64,000 nt of DNA from Apoda limacodes (lineage: Eukaryota; Arthropoda; Insecta; Lepidoptera; Limacodidae). The notes under the pieces were generated by a model. It was not told the origin of the DNA, searched no databases, and saw only the letters and a list, made by a program, of their open reading frames with translations. Below, piece by piece: positions 53,748 through 64,000 of this stretch (position 1 is the first letter of the stretch; every line of letters starts with the position of its first letter). The position numbers and the translations under genes are program-made. The stretch spans positions 15,638,001-15,702,000 of the forward strand of contig OX291545.1 in assembly GCA_946406115.1 (NCBI GenBank), read 5' to 3'.

Positions 53748-55377
53748 TTACACACATCAAAAATAAAATCGCCGGAGCCATTGTAGTCTGAACACTTTTC
53801 ATGCCACCACTCCTTACATGTATTGCAAGTAATCCAGTCTTCTACTATTGGTTCCTTATACACTTCGTTACACCCACCACACCTCCAAATCTTCTTTTTA
53901 TTATTAACCTTTGGTTTGGTTCCTTTTTTAATTATTTTTTTGGCTTTGGTTCAGATTTAAATTTATTTTTCTGTTCATTTTCTTACTCTAGTTGTCTTTT
54001 ATATGGTGAACTGCTAATCACGTCTGATTTTTTGAGCTTTCGATTTGAACTCCTTTTTTGTGTAGATTTTGGCAACGGAATCAGGTCAGCCAATGTGCTG
54101 AACTTATTTGAAGACTAGACCTCGCTTCCACTACAGATGATGGCTCCTGGGATATAGGTGCTGGTATTTTAAACGTTTTCGAAGAAGGCAAAAATACTTG
54201 TTGAGAAGTAGAAGGTGCGAGCTCTGGTGGATCAATTTCAACAGTCTCATTAAGCATGTTAACTGTTTCTACTAGCAAAATTATCGCAGGTGTCAGCGCC
54301 AGTAAAAATGTCAGGATTCCAGTGCACTTGAAGAGTTCTACTCCACGGCTAGTAGTTGCAGCTTGATAAAAAGCAGGTGTAAAAATTGAAGTCATCTGAT
54401 ATACAGGTTTAGCTCTACCTGGGTGATTACGCAGCCATTTGTCACACTCGTTGGAATAAAATTTCTTTAGAACTCCGTGGAAGCCTCTATCGAGTGGCTG
54501 CATCTTGTGGCTACTGTGTGGAGGTAACGTCAAAGCAATTATGTTGTTTTCGCGGTAAAAATCCACAGCTTTTATTGTAAAATGTGTGATTGTCTAAAAT
54601 AAGTAGAACAGACTGTTCTTTAGTCGGCTTCGCGTGGTCTTTGAAGTAAGTCAGCCAATCGAGATAAAGATCTGAGTTTATAAAACTAGAATCCGAGACC
54701 ATGCCAACAGATCCAGGTGATGCGGCATCTAACAATTCTGCTTTCATCCTCTTCCTTTTAAATATAAACACAGGCGGAATGAAATGACGAGTCGCAGACA
54801 CAGCATTGACGACCGTCAAGTTGGTGCCTCGCTCTTACCCTTTCTAGACATTTCTTTGGGCTGTTTATTAGGTACGGTGGATATACCTGTCTCATCCATA
54901 TTATATATAGACTGTGGTGGAAAATTATATTTGTTAATTAAAGCAGATAAATTTATGTAAAATCGCTCCTCCTGGTGTCTGTTGAATCCCATTGCACGTG
55001 CAATGCTTGTGGATGTTGGCTGTCTAAGAAAAATATCCGAGTGCCGTTTCAGAAACGCACGTAATCACTCCTTTACTGCAATTTTAGTTTCTTTGTTGAA
55101 TCTATGAGAAATTGTATTTTTTTTTTGCATACTCGAAAGCTGCATTCCTCAATGCTTTTGATGTTAAACCATAGAACATATCATCTAAGGTATTCAATAT
55201 CTGCCTAATTTTGTAGCACAATGCGGTTTTTGCAAACGGAATTAAAGTAGACTCTGCCATCCCTAAAGACGAAGCCACGGATCTTTTGCTTTCGCCATTA
55301 TCAATTCGCCTACGAGCCTCATTAATAGTCTCATCAGAACAAACTTGGCGAACTGTTTTCCTTCCTTTTCTCGACAT
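53748..55377 (-). pseudogene. pogo-like transposase (DDE) with C-terminal PHD-like finger, inactivated
   Basis: The likely start is the Met at 55375-55377 (MSRKGRKTVRQVC). A psq-type helix-turn-helix follows (ETINEARRRIDNGESKRSVA, SSLGMAESTL), then LDDMFYGLTSKALRNAAFEY. After a frameshift near 55100 the frame reads SIARAMGFNRHQEERFY and the first catalytic aspartate in YNMDETGIST (codon 54904-54906). Another shift near 54820 leads to NAVSATRHFIPPVFIFKRKR and the second aspartate in LLILDNHT (54592-54594). A third shift leads to SSHKMQPLDRGFHG with the third aspartate (54489-54491), about 32 residues after the second: a DDxD triad of DDE_1 type. The C-terminus, after more breaks, ends in CGGC...WITCNTC.EWWHEKC, a PHD-like zinc finger, with stop at 53748-53750. 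At least four lesions make it non-functional. It would have cut and pasted the element. Confidence 0.82.
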
Positions 55378-55883
55378 TCTAAAAAACAAAAATTGAATTG
55401 TGTATAGAGGCAAGAAAAACGAATAAAAAATTAATTACATAATCGATTGAAATTGAAAAGAAAAAAAAACCTGGCTGAATAATACGAAAATAAGATTTAT
55501 ATTTATCAACTAAAAAATCACCTAAAGTGCGCAATTTTACACATTTCGATACCACTCTAAACATCGTGATTTCACTGCCATCTCTTAAAAAATGTTGGAA
55601 ATACTTCCAGTGAGGCCGAAACATGAGTGATACTGCCGCAACAAAATAATGGCAAATTACTAAAAATACGTAGATTCTCGGTACAGTAATGCATTCATTT
55701 TATCAAAAAATTAGATCAAAAGTGAATAAAAACTTTGTACTTACGTATCTTTTTTTGTTTTCCACCCATATATGATTTTTTCGGGAGCACATGCCAGTTG
55801 CGGCCGCTAACAAAACACAACTGAAGTCGGCTACGAAGCTCACTTCGTTGTCCTGTTATGATGTATGCGCAATTTTATCGCCC

Positions 55884-55907
55884 GCGCAATCTTATACCAC
55901 CCTACCC
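55884..55907 (-). repeat. pogo-like terminal inverted repeat, right
   Basis: 24 bp, perfect inverse of the left repeat. Just inside is another GCGCAATTTTATCG (55868-55880), and GTGCGCAATTTTACAC recurs at about 55528-55543. Confidence 0.9.
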
Positions 55908-55909
55908 TA

Positions 55910-57039
55910 CGTGATATGTAGTCATATGCTATACGTGAAGATAAGCAGTGAAGTCGGTAAATTAGATATGTATTGAATGTTGTGAAATACGAGGGCTTGT
56001 TCTTTATAAGCATACTTAAATAAAACCGTTTTATATCCGTTGCTATTTATACCCTATGTATATAGAGACGCAGAACTGGACAGTCCATTTTCTGGCCAGA
56101 TGTGATATAAAAATAGTCGCAAAAGTGTTACAGAGTCAAATGCTAAACTGAAATCTCTTGTCTCTTTCTACTTGTTTTAATAGATACAAACAAACAAAAT
56201 GGCAGACGTTGATGGACAGAAAAGACGCCACAGGTTTGCTTTGTCTCCTTCTAAAGTTTGGCCAATTTGTTGAGGCTATTCCACAGTCAAAATCAAAGTT
56301 AATGGTATGTGCTTACAAGGGAATCTAATCAATTTTATATTCTTAGTTGTTTTATTACGTACCTTATTTATTAAAAGAATAATTACGACGTGGGGCGACC
56401 TTATCTCTTACCACAGGACTGTGAATTGGGGTTAACGGCCAAACTCTGTCATTATTTTTAAAGCTTATTTTAAGTGAAAGGCCACTGACTAGGCTTAACG
56501 ACCGACGTATAGTGATTACAGCCAGGATCCCCGAGACTGACAGATTTCCTTATATACTCTTTCTATATTAAAAGCTTAGTATAATCACTCAAAGCTCAAA
56601 ACCAAGTTAAGTTATATAGGGAATATAACTTAATTTTAACTGTAAACTCTCGTAACTTTCGTTGACCTTGCATAACTTTATTAAGACAGATGGAGTTCAT
56701 TGTAAAATACTTAAATTTAAGTTTTAAAAAAACATTTTATATTATAGTGCTAGATAAACTATTTAGCAAGCCTTTACTGGTTTGTTACTAAACTCACAGA
56801 GAAGTAACTACAAAGAACTTCACTTCTGAAATCATTCTTTTCTGTTACCTATGACACGATTAAAGGTGATAATTTTTTTAGCCTTATAGAAGAATTTTAT
56901 ATGTTTTTAAAATTTTATTGTGTGGCACTTATTAAGACCGATTTTTAATTATTTTTATTTTTACAAATTCTGTATTGCATGCTTTGCATTAATTCATATT
57001 TTTATAAAAAATTGGTAGACTTACTGCTAAATTTTCTTT
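55910..57039. other. Unassigned AT-rich DNA
   Basis: No feature recognised. Confidence 0.4.
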
Positions 57040-57240
57040 TTAACCGACTTTAATAAAAGAGAAGGTTCTTAATACGGTTGTATTTTTTTATGTTTGTTAC
57101 TGCGGAACTCCGTTATTTAAGTAAAAACCGATTTGATTTTTTTTAAATATATATATAAAAGGATTAACTCGTGGATTGGTCCCATTTAAATTTGGTAAGG
57201 ATCGGTCCAAGAAAACTAGAGTTAGGAAAGAAAATGTCTT
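57040..57240 (+). mobile_element. AACCGACTTCAAAAAA-type dispersed repeat
   Basis: TTAACCGACTTTAATAAAAG, AGAAGGTTCTTAATACGG, TTTTTTATGTTTGTTACTGCGG, then ATTGGTCCCATTTAAATTTGGT. Same family as 61120-61600. I know it as an abundant lepidopteran repeat; its class is not certain. Confidence 0.55.
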
Positions 57241-58134
57241 TCTTTTTCATTTTAGTCTATGATTATAATACCACCTTATGTCTGTTTACACTACGCTCCA
57301 AGTGAGTTTCTGCGTTGCGAAGTCGCCACTTAAACACATAAAACTAATGAGAAATTACAGCTCAATGCACATACTTGTATATGATATAATTATCGCTCCA
57401 GCATTTTAATACGTGCATACTTATATGACGACGATGAAGTTAACACCTAAACATTCTAAGGCTGGCGCCGCATCAGATTCGGTACGTGTTTTGAATTTGA
57501 ATTAAAAAAAAATTGCTAGGAATAATTGGACCCATTTAAGCAGAAAGGAACTAACCCTCACGAAGTTAGGTTTGAGATGATTGGGTTTATAGTTTAAAAG
57601 GATGAGAAAACACCAGGTTACACTCTCATTTTATTGAATACATCCTTAATTATAAATACTACTTAATTACCTACATAATGGTTTTATGCACTTCTAAGCC
57701 TGCATCTTTTTCAACTTAAAGTTTAAGTTCCCTTCTGCTTAATTTGGTCCAAGGCCTTGAAATTTACTAAAAGCATATGGGTAGAAATTTTAAATAAAAA
57801 TTAGAATTACCGGTGGAAATAAAAAAAACCTTTTATATCTTAAACGCGTAGTGATTCTAAGTGCATGGGGTTTCATATACCTAAGTCCATAAAGTTCAAA
57901 AAATATGGAACCGGAAAGGCAGCGAATCTGTTGTAAACTGTAGATTCTTTCTCACATTCACCCCTTACGTATTTTAAAAATAAACGCAAGGAATTTTACC
58001 GCAGTGCACGTTAGACCTAACAAATCACATGACTGTTATACATAACGTTTTTCAGGGACTCATTTACTGCACACTAACGCCGCGCCGTCACTAGATATTT
58101 TTGCAAAAAGCGTATTTTAAGAAGTTAAAAAATG
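57241..58134. other. Unassigned DNA
   Basis: No feature recognised. Confidence 0.4.
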
Positions 58135-58370
58135 AGAGATACTAAGCTAGCACCTTTATTAAAGTAAGAAAGTTTGCTATAGCAAGCTATAGCTATAGGT
58201 TTAGTTCGTCAAAGTGGGATTCGGTTATAATTATTCCTGCGCAAACTTTTGTATTTACGCGATAAAAAGTAGACTTTGTGCTTTGCCGTCTCTTAAACAA
58301 CATCTGCACTAAAAATCAGCTCAGTTGCTTGCTCCATAGTGAAGCAACAATAAACAAACAAAAAAAAATC
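58135..58370 (-). mobile_element. RTE-like non-autonomous repeat
   Basis: On the minus strand: GAGCTGATTTTTAGTGCAGA, TTTGCGCAGGAATAATTATA, ACCGAATCCCACTTTGACGA and AGCTTGCTATAGCAAACTTTC, matching 35580-35890 and 12471-12740. Confidence 0.55.
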
Positions 58371-58683
58371 ACAAATATATGTTAGTTAAGTTTAGGATAG
58401 AGCTGTGTAAGATTTATGACATACAAAGTATATAACTCGTATTTTCCGTCATAAATTTTAGCTGAGATTCTGATAAAAACATTTTCACGAGTCCTCCTTT
58501 CACAGCGTCCGCACATACATAGGAAATTGCTTTTCTGTAATATTAAATATAGATTATCATCACCCTCCAAATTTTGTTTCTAACACATTGCATCGTTACA
58601 TATTGCGGTCTGTGTCATTATAGCCTATATCATATTTATATCTATATATGTTATGGCCGTACGCATCACAGATAATTTTGCTT

Positions 58684-58826
58684 CTCAACGAAACGAGAGA
58701 GGTTTGCACGACCCGTGTAATAAGCGCGTCTCCAGTACCGTCATCTGATACCAATGTATGTTGTTGATGGACAACAAAAAGAAAAAATCATTGAAATGCA
58801 GCAAAAACAGCGTAGGAGACATACCT
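58684..58826 (-). pseudogene. CR1-like RT relic (central region)
   Basis: GGTTTGCACGACCCGTGTAAT, TCTCCAGTACCGTCATCTGA, CAATGTATGTTGTTGATGG and AGCAAAAACAGCGTAGGAGAC match bases about 1700-1825 of the CR1-like copy. On the minus strand this covers the region from the GVPQG motif to just past YADD. It is shortened and contains a small A-rich insert. It is one of the few fragments here that is not the 3' end. Confidence 0.7.
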
Positions 58827-58957
58827 ACGTTATACCTATGCGATACACCTACTTCTCATTATAATTATACAAAACAAAACACTTAAATAAATTAAATACT
58901 AAGTACGCAGTGTTTACGGAATTGTAAGAAGTAATATAGTAAAAATATACATTACAT

Positions 58958-59280
58958 TTTTAGGGTTCCGTACCCAAAGGGTAATAAGCGGAACCCTATT
59001 ACTAAGACTCAGCTGTCCGTCCGTCCGTCCGTCTGTCACTAACCGTGTAACCGTGGTAGATAGACAGTTTTAATTTTCACAGAAGATGTACTTCTGTCGC
59101 CGCTATGACAAAAAATACTAATAATAACTCCCATACAACAAACGTGATTTTTTTCCTCGATATTGATAACGGCAACAGGTAGACGCTTAAAATATTTACA
59201 GATGATTTAGTTATATAGTCACTTTAAAAATAAATAATTAAATTGAAATAAAACAAATATTTAAGGGGGGCTCTCATTCA
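58958..59280 (-). mobile_element. (GTCY)n interspersed element
   Basis: TTTTTAGGGTTCCGTACCCA, then AAGCGGAACCCTATTACTAA and CTGTCCGTCCGTCCGTCCGT. The body includes TTTTCACAGAAGATGTACTTC and CAACGAACGTGATTTTTTTTCC. The ACCGGCCAAGTGC end is not present, so it is truncated on the right; the border is approximate. Confidence 0.6.
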
Positions 59281-60771
59281 ACGAACGTGATTTTTTTTCC
59301 GTTTTTATAGATAAAAAAACAGTTATCTCGACGCGTACTTATGCGATTTTGGTATAGTATGTTTATGTACACACGCCGGGAAGGTTTCTGAATTAGTACA
59401 ATCCTTTGACAAAAGGTGGTGTGCCAGTTGTTTCAACGTTCGCCGGGTCAATAATTGCCTAACTCGGACCAAGCCAGGGCGGGCCGCTAGTTATATGATA
59501 ATTATATCAGTAGTAATAAATACCAGCCTACCAGCACACAATAGGTAATAGTGCATTGAAAGTCTAGACGTAGGTAATTCTCTAGCAATTATTAGCAGAG
59601 ATAATAAAATAACTCTTCCGTAGGATTTTCAATTGATCGCCGTAAATGGAAAATTTGCCGTTTATCTTTGCAAATTGCTTAGTTAGATCTATTAAGGATA
59701 GGAAGAGGGATGTCTATTGCATTCACAAACTTGGCAACGAAGTAAGCAGCTGAGAGACAGATAGGTACTTAGGAAAGCGAATGAGCGTTCGAGATTCACT
59801 GATTTATTTTGAACTTTATAAACATTACTAACTATATTAAACAGCGCTTTATTTGTTTCAACTTTTATTGTTACTGTTTGACACAGTTTTATAACTTACT
59901 TTGATAGTATGTCTATAACTTAGTCGATGTGGCCATATGACAAAATTTTGCAAGAAGGTGTCTTATGGTAACCAATATACAGGTTTGTAATGATATTAAT
60001 AAAAAAATAATAAAAGGGAACTCTCCATACATTAAAATGAGTAATGATTTGAAATGACCAAACAAAGGCCGTTTATATGACTAGCCATTTGCCGTAGAAG
60101 CTAAGCGGTGGCCGCAGAAAAAAGTTGTTAATTTTTGAAGGGATATAATTTTCAGTAAAGCTAAAGTTCATTGTGACAATGAAAAAAACTACGGTTGCCC
60201 AAACAAAACCTGACACAGGTATTTTTTGTTTTTTGGAAATGTGGGGTGAAAATTTAAAAGTATGGTTGGCAAGGGGTTTCGTCCCATAAAGCGGCTTCGT
60301 TTGCGCAATCCAAAGATATATTTTTTAACGAAATATAGATTTAGACTTATTGCTCAAAAGATTTCACAATAGCCAACCCTGTTATTACCAAAATTTGAGA
60401 GCGGAATAATTTATACTCATAGTCAATTAGTTATAAGGGAAATTCGGTTATTTTGGATCGAGATTTTTGACTTATTAGTTTTGGTAAATAGAAACGAATT
60501 TAATATTAAATTAAACAGTACTTTATTGGCAATTGTCAAAACACTTGTATAATAAGATATCAAACTTCACAAGGGAAGTTCGATTGATTCTTAATTATAC
60601 TTCGTATCTGTCCCGAAGACGATTAGATAAGATCTTGTCTATATGTATATTAATATAGATATGTATAGGTAATTACCTATTAGACTTAACAACACTCTGA
60701 CAACTTAATTTTCTTTTAAAAGAGGCAAAGGAAATATTATCTTTTATTTCAGTACTTTAAATATATAATCG
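59281..60771. other. Unassigned AT-rich DNA
   Basis: No gene was recognised. CGCCGGGTCAATAATTGC and CAGGGCGGGCCGCTAG near 59448-59490 hint at a worn RTE-like end. Confidence 0.4.
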
Positions 60772-60782
60772 ACACGACACTT

Positions 60783-60985
60783 CCCCTCCTGGCGGTGACT
60801 CATCTTTCGGTTAGAGACTTAGGCCGGTCGAAGGGACGCCCCCGAGAGCGACAACTCCCCCCGCGGGGAGCCCATGATCGTTGGGCGCTATACCGGCTGA
60901 GGCTCCTTCAGAGACTCGCTCAAAAAAACTCGGTGAAGCAGTAATGGCAAAAGCCAACTGCATAGTCAGTTCAGAAAAAAAAAAC
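60783..60985 (+). mobile_element. Short GC-rich non-LTR insertion with an 11-bp target duplication
   Basis: A 203-bp, 5'-truncated 3' UTR of the family at 28742-29039 (CCCCTCCTGGCGGTGACTCA, GGACGCCCCCGAGAGCGACA, GGCTGAGGCTCCTTCAGAGA, CGGTGAAGCAGTAATGGC) ending in an A10 tail (60975-60984). ACACGACACTT is present on both sides (60772-60782 and 60986-60996), the expected product of target-primed reverse transcription. Confidence 0.8.
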
Positions 60986-61119
60986 ACACGACACTTATAT
61001 TATGAGTTATAGACTTGAATGCGTGTCGTGTGCTGTGAGCTTCCATGATTTTTTTTTAATATCAGTACCATTTTTTTATAAAATTAATATAACAACTTAA
61101 GATAAAGTTTAAGAGCCCA

Positions 61120-61600
61120 CTTTTTAACCGACTTCAAAAAAAGGAGGAGGTTTTCAATGTGTCGAAGACTTTTTTTTTATGTATGTTACCCGATTTCTCG
61201 AAGACGCCTGGAGCGATTTGAGAAATTGTTTTTTTATTGAAAAGGTTATACTTTCCAGGTGGTCGCATATTATTATAGTGAATTTAAAACTAAAACTTTT
61301 GGAAAAAAAAAATTATTAATGTTAAGTTGGAACTGGTGAAACGCCTTTTATGTTGATGATTGTATAAAACTTTGTTACGAGTATGGATGTTTTTAGTGTA
61401 CAAGGAAAAAAAAGTAATTTGTCACTGAAAAAAAAAAAAAAACTTTGAAGTTGGTGTCTATGTAACAGTTTATAAAACACTTTGCTTGCATGACACTAAT
61501 TTCAAACTGTAATTCAGATCAGATTTTTGATAATTAGTAATAATTTTTACCTTTTTAGTGCATCTTTTTGAAGCCGGTTGTTTTTTTGTTAAAAAGTTTT
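61120..61600 (+). mobile_element. AACCGACTTCAAAAAA-type dispersed repeat
   Basis: It starts TTTTTAACCGACTTCAAAAAA then AGGAGGAGGTTTTCAATG, and contains TGTTACCCGATTTCTCGAAG, CTTTCCAGGTGGTCGCATATT. It ends near TGCATCTTTTTGAAGCCGGTTG, an inverted echo of the start (CCGACTTCAAAAA). If those are its termini it is a roughly 480-bp element with short imperfect inverted ends. Confidence 0.55.
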
Positions 61601-62365
61601 TTATTCTCTAGTTTTTGATAACTTATAAGAAGGGATTCTCACTTGAGTTGTACCTTACTAGTTGTATCTTGATAGGATTTGAGAGTTAAAGCTTTAAGAC
61701 TTGTGCAAATGTTTGGTATCTCATGATAGATATGCGCTTGTGTTCAAAGTTTTAATTAAATTATTGATTTTTATGTCTAAAATAAAGATTTTAATCCTTC
61801 AAATGGCGTAATCAGCGGACACACAGTGCTTGTTTATACACTGCCACATTATAATGATAATGTGTGTCTCAGCTTCTTTTAAACAACCACTTTGAGCTTT
61901 GGCACTTCTTCATCAAATTTTATTTACTATTTTGAATGTCAACCTTAAATAGTTATGGTTTTTAAAAAACTAATGTAACATGAAATCGAATGATTGAAAA
62001 ATAAATTTGCTGTAGGTAATATTTTTACACGAATTTAGAGTTCCAAATGGTTTAATATTTTGGGACAGTTATTTTGATACAATTACACATTTTAGAAACC
62101 TTTTAATACTGAAAGTACAGATATTTTAAATATCATATTTTCAAGAGGGATAAAACTGGTCGACAGCTGTTAAGTGTATTATAACTAGCGCCAGTGTTAA
62201 ATTATTCTGTCAAGTATTCTAATATTAGCATAACGCTTTTGTTGTTACAAAATAGCCACCATGATTGAAGTTGTAAGTATATGGCTATAGCGGTATAACT
62301 TTACATTTATTTTGCGTTTTTGGTAAAATTGAAGCCATTATTTATGTCGGTTGGTCTTTCTTCTT
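61601..62365. other. Unassigned AT-rich DNA
   Basis: No feature recognised. Confidence 0.4.
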
Positions 62366-62640
62366 TACGGTTCCGTGCCTAAAAGTGAAAATCAAAACCC
62401 TGTTACTGTTACTCTGATGTCAGTCTATCTGTCAATCCGCGTTTCAAGGGTCTCCAGCTCATAAAGCTCAGAAACGAAAATATACAAATAGAACGCCATC
62501 ATTTTTTCTTTAAACTATACATATTGTAAATAGGTAATGTGCACAAGAAATAAATATAGGTAACGTTAGCTTATATTTGATTGATACCTTTAAAAAGGAT
62601 CACCAAAAATTACATACAAAGTTCCAAATTCAAATTAACG
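62366..62640 (-). mobile_element. Diverged (GTCY)n element
   Basis: TACGGTTCCGTGCCTAAAAG, then AAAACCCTGTTACTGTTACT and GTCAGTCTATCTGTCAATCC parallel the GGGTTCCGTACC ... GGAACCCTATTACTA ... GTCTGTC start of the family. The copy is worn, with an uncertain right border. Confidence 0.45.
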
Positions 62641-62649
62641 CTATCAAAA

Positions 62650-62726
62650 CACTAAGGTGGCAAACAAGCTTGTAGTCTGCTTAATGGAAAGTGCTTACCG
62701 TAGCCTATGGACGCTTGCAACACCAC
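62650..62726 (-). mobile_element. CR1-like 3' tail fragment
   Basis: CACTAAGGTGGCAAACAAGC, then GTGCTTACCGTAGCCTATGG and ACGCTTGCAACACCA: the reverse-oriented 3' UTR and last codons (GVASVHRLR) of the CR1-like family. No A tail and no further coding sequence. Confidence 0.75.
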
Positions 62727-64000
62727 TGTTGTTACAAATAGAAAGATTGAAATGATACTTTTCAGACATAACGGTAGTCCCGTTTAACGAGTATTCCGAA
62801 TTCCCCACTTTACAGAAGAAACAATTAGGTAAAATAATGTTGTGAAGATGACTCCCCTGCAAATGAGTGTTAAAAAAAGTTTTGAGGATCATTTCGAACA
62901 AGGTACAGGTGATGCAGGTACGATTATTAAAGACATTACTTTAAAATATGAAGAAGTTTATTAAAATCCTCATATTTTCTCAAGATTCAACACTATCGAA
63001 TGGTGTAATAATACAGTGTGTGTGTTTTTTATTGAAATCAACGGGTTAGATAATCGGGTAAGATCATTGATTTTTCAAAAATCCAATGATACAGTTTTAG
63101 TTTTCATCAAAATCGGGCCCAAAACTTCTTTTAGCACTTTCCGCTATTTCTCATAGTTTCGAATGTGGCCATGCACGCCCACTTGAAAAAATCATGCTGT
63201 ATATAGATATTGTATTATAAAAAGTAGTGAAATATTCATTTACAAAATTCAGTAACTCATATAAAATGATCGAATACAGCCTCGAATAAGCCTTTTGTTG
63301 GGCGCATTATATTTTGGAGCATCTAGTGGATGTTGTGAGATTGAAGTAAAGGATGCTTCTAAACTACGTCTGCTGGGAGCAGTCATTATATTGAGACTAC
63401 GAGCAACAACTATTGAGACAACAATAGTACACTACAATACTTTTATTGGGAAACTTTCAACTAGTAAGTTTTTCTTATTTAGTGCCACTATCTATTGTAT
63501 CTATTATACTCGTATCTATACAATGTACATATTAACTGCCAATCAATTTTATTTTGCATTGGTTTGTTCTAATTAGACCTTTGAAGGTATAGATTGTATG
63601 ATGTTACACCTTAAACAGTTTTTAATGCTGTGAGTCCTTTTGAAAATATGATTTTTTTAATGCAAAAATAATATCTGCACTTTTCATAACACACAATTTA
63701 ATACAGCAAAAAGGTGACTGGTAACGTAAACGATTAGCTGAAGTTTAAAAGCAGTTATGGCGTTACGGTCACAGGTTCTGCCTATGGCCTTATTGAAATA
63801 ATTAGATGCTATGCGTCCTCTCAAAAATATCTTAGGGTAAGACGACTGCCAATTTCTGCCTTCAGCTTTATCAAGTGACGTTGCCAAATAAATGGATCTC
63901 TAGTGAACTCTTATAAGCTCTTTGCTATTACTTAACGTGATGTATTAAAATAATGTGAATTAATTGCTGCTGCATGTTTTCTGAATTATTTGATGCCATT
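62727..64000. other. Unassigned AT-rich DNA
   Basis: No gene or repeat was recognised to the end of the window. The frames at 63295-63576 (+) and 63684-63887 (-) have no recognisable motifs. Confidence 0.4.

Larger units (their letters stand above)
53495..55907 (-). mobile_element. pogo-like DNA transposon, both ends intact
   Basis: A 2413-bp element with 24-bp perfect terminal inverted repeats (53495-53518 and 55884-55907; outer sequence GGGTAGGGTGGTATAAGATT). It is flanked by TA on both sides (53493-53494, 55908-55909), as expected for the Tc1/mariner-pogo superfamily. Subterminal copies of GCGCAATTTTA occur near both ends. The single transposase gene is on the minus strand and is inactivated by frameshifts and stops. 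Because the ends and TA flanks are perfect, such a copy could still serve as a substrate for a related transposase (inference). Confidence 0.88.

Noticed and set aside
53801..54118. 105-codon plus-strand open frame with many Phe/Leu residues
   Set aside because: It is the antisense of the pogo-like transposase C-terminal linker and zinc finger; the hydrophobic run is the complement of lysine-rich codons.
63295..63576. 93-codon plus-strand frame near the window end
   Set aside because: No ATG-based start in good context, no motif, and Tyr/Ile/Phe-rich end typical of AT-rich chance frames.

Overview
The window reads as a gene-poor, transposon-rich stretch of a lepidopteran (moth or butterfly) nuclear genome. 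It is AT-rich, shows no operons or ribosome binding sites, and is dense in repeat families that I associate with Lepidoptera: CR1/Jockey-type non-LTR retrotransposons with a shared 3' tail ending in ...CTTAGTGGTATAAAA, tRNA-headed SINEs, RTE-like ends starting ACTAGCTGACCCGGC, and an interspersed family with GGGTTCCG/CGGAACCC arms and a (GTCY)n core. I cannot name the species. No complete host gene is recognisable. The only host-exon candidate is a short open stretch near 9.5 kb on the minus strand.

Layout. 1-5852: a Jockey-like non-LTR retrotransposon (+ strand; endonuclease and reverse transcriptase halves both open), split by a CR1-like element (-), which is itself split by a third, 5'-truncated non-LTR element (-). 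7.2-7.7 kb: a CpG-rich segment with promoter-like motifs. 8.2-9.3 kb: a 347-bp unit repeated three times inside the remnant of a CR1 3' end. 10-13 kb: (GTCY)n element, RT remnant, paired inverted tRNA-SINE heads around a 31-bp minisatellite, SINE, RTE-like end, 168-bp tandem repeat. 13-24 kb: mostly unassigned AT-rich DNA with scattered fragments. 24.2-24.7 kb: a terminal-inverted-repeat element carrying a MADF-like exon (PIF/Harbinger type). 28.7-31.3 kb: a GC-rich non-LTR 3' UTR followed by a large imperfect palindrome with a CR1 fragment in its spacer. 31.4-34.3 kb: RTE-like repeats, a mosaic tandem array, a reverse transcriptase C-terminus, a small TA-flanked MITE and another CR1 end. 35-52 kb: MITEs, RTE-like ends, decayed RT and CR1 relics, a SINE with a long (TA)n tract, twin inverted MITEs, a GC-rich retroelement end. 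53.5-55.9 kb: a complete-ended but inactivated pogo-like DNA transposon with a DDE transposase and a C-terminal PHD-like zinc finger. 56-64 kb: dispersed repeats, including a small retroelement insertion with an 11-bp target-site duplication.

Together the features record repeated waves of retrotransposition. The CR1-like family alone left about ten separate traces, nearly all 3'-end fragments. Non-autonomous DNA elements parasitised Tc1/mariner-, pogo- and Harbinger-like systems. All family assignments are from reading motifs by eye; no database search was run.
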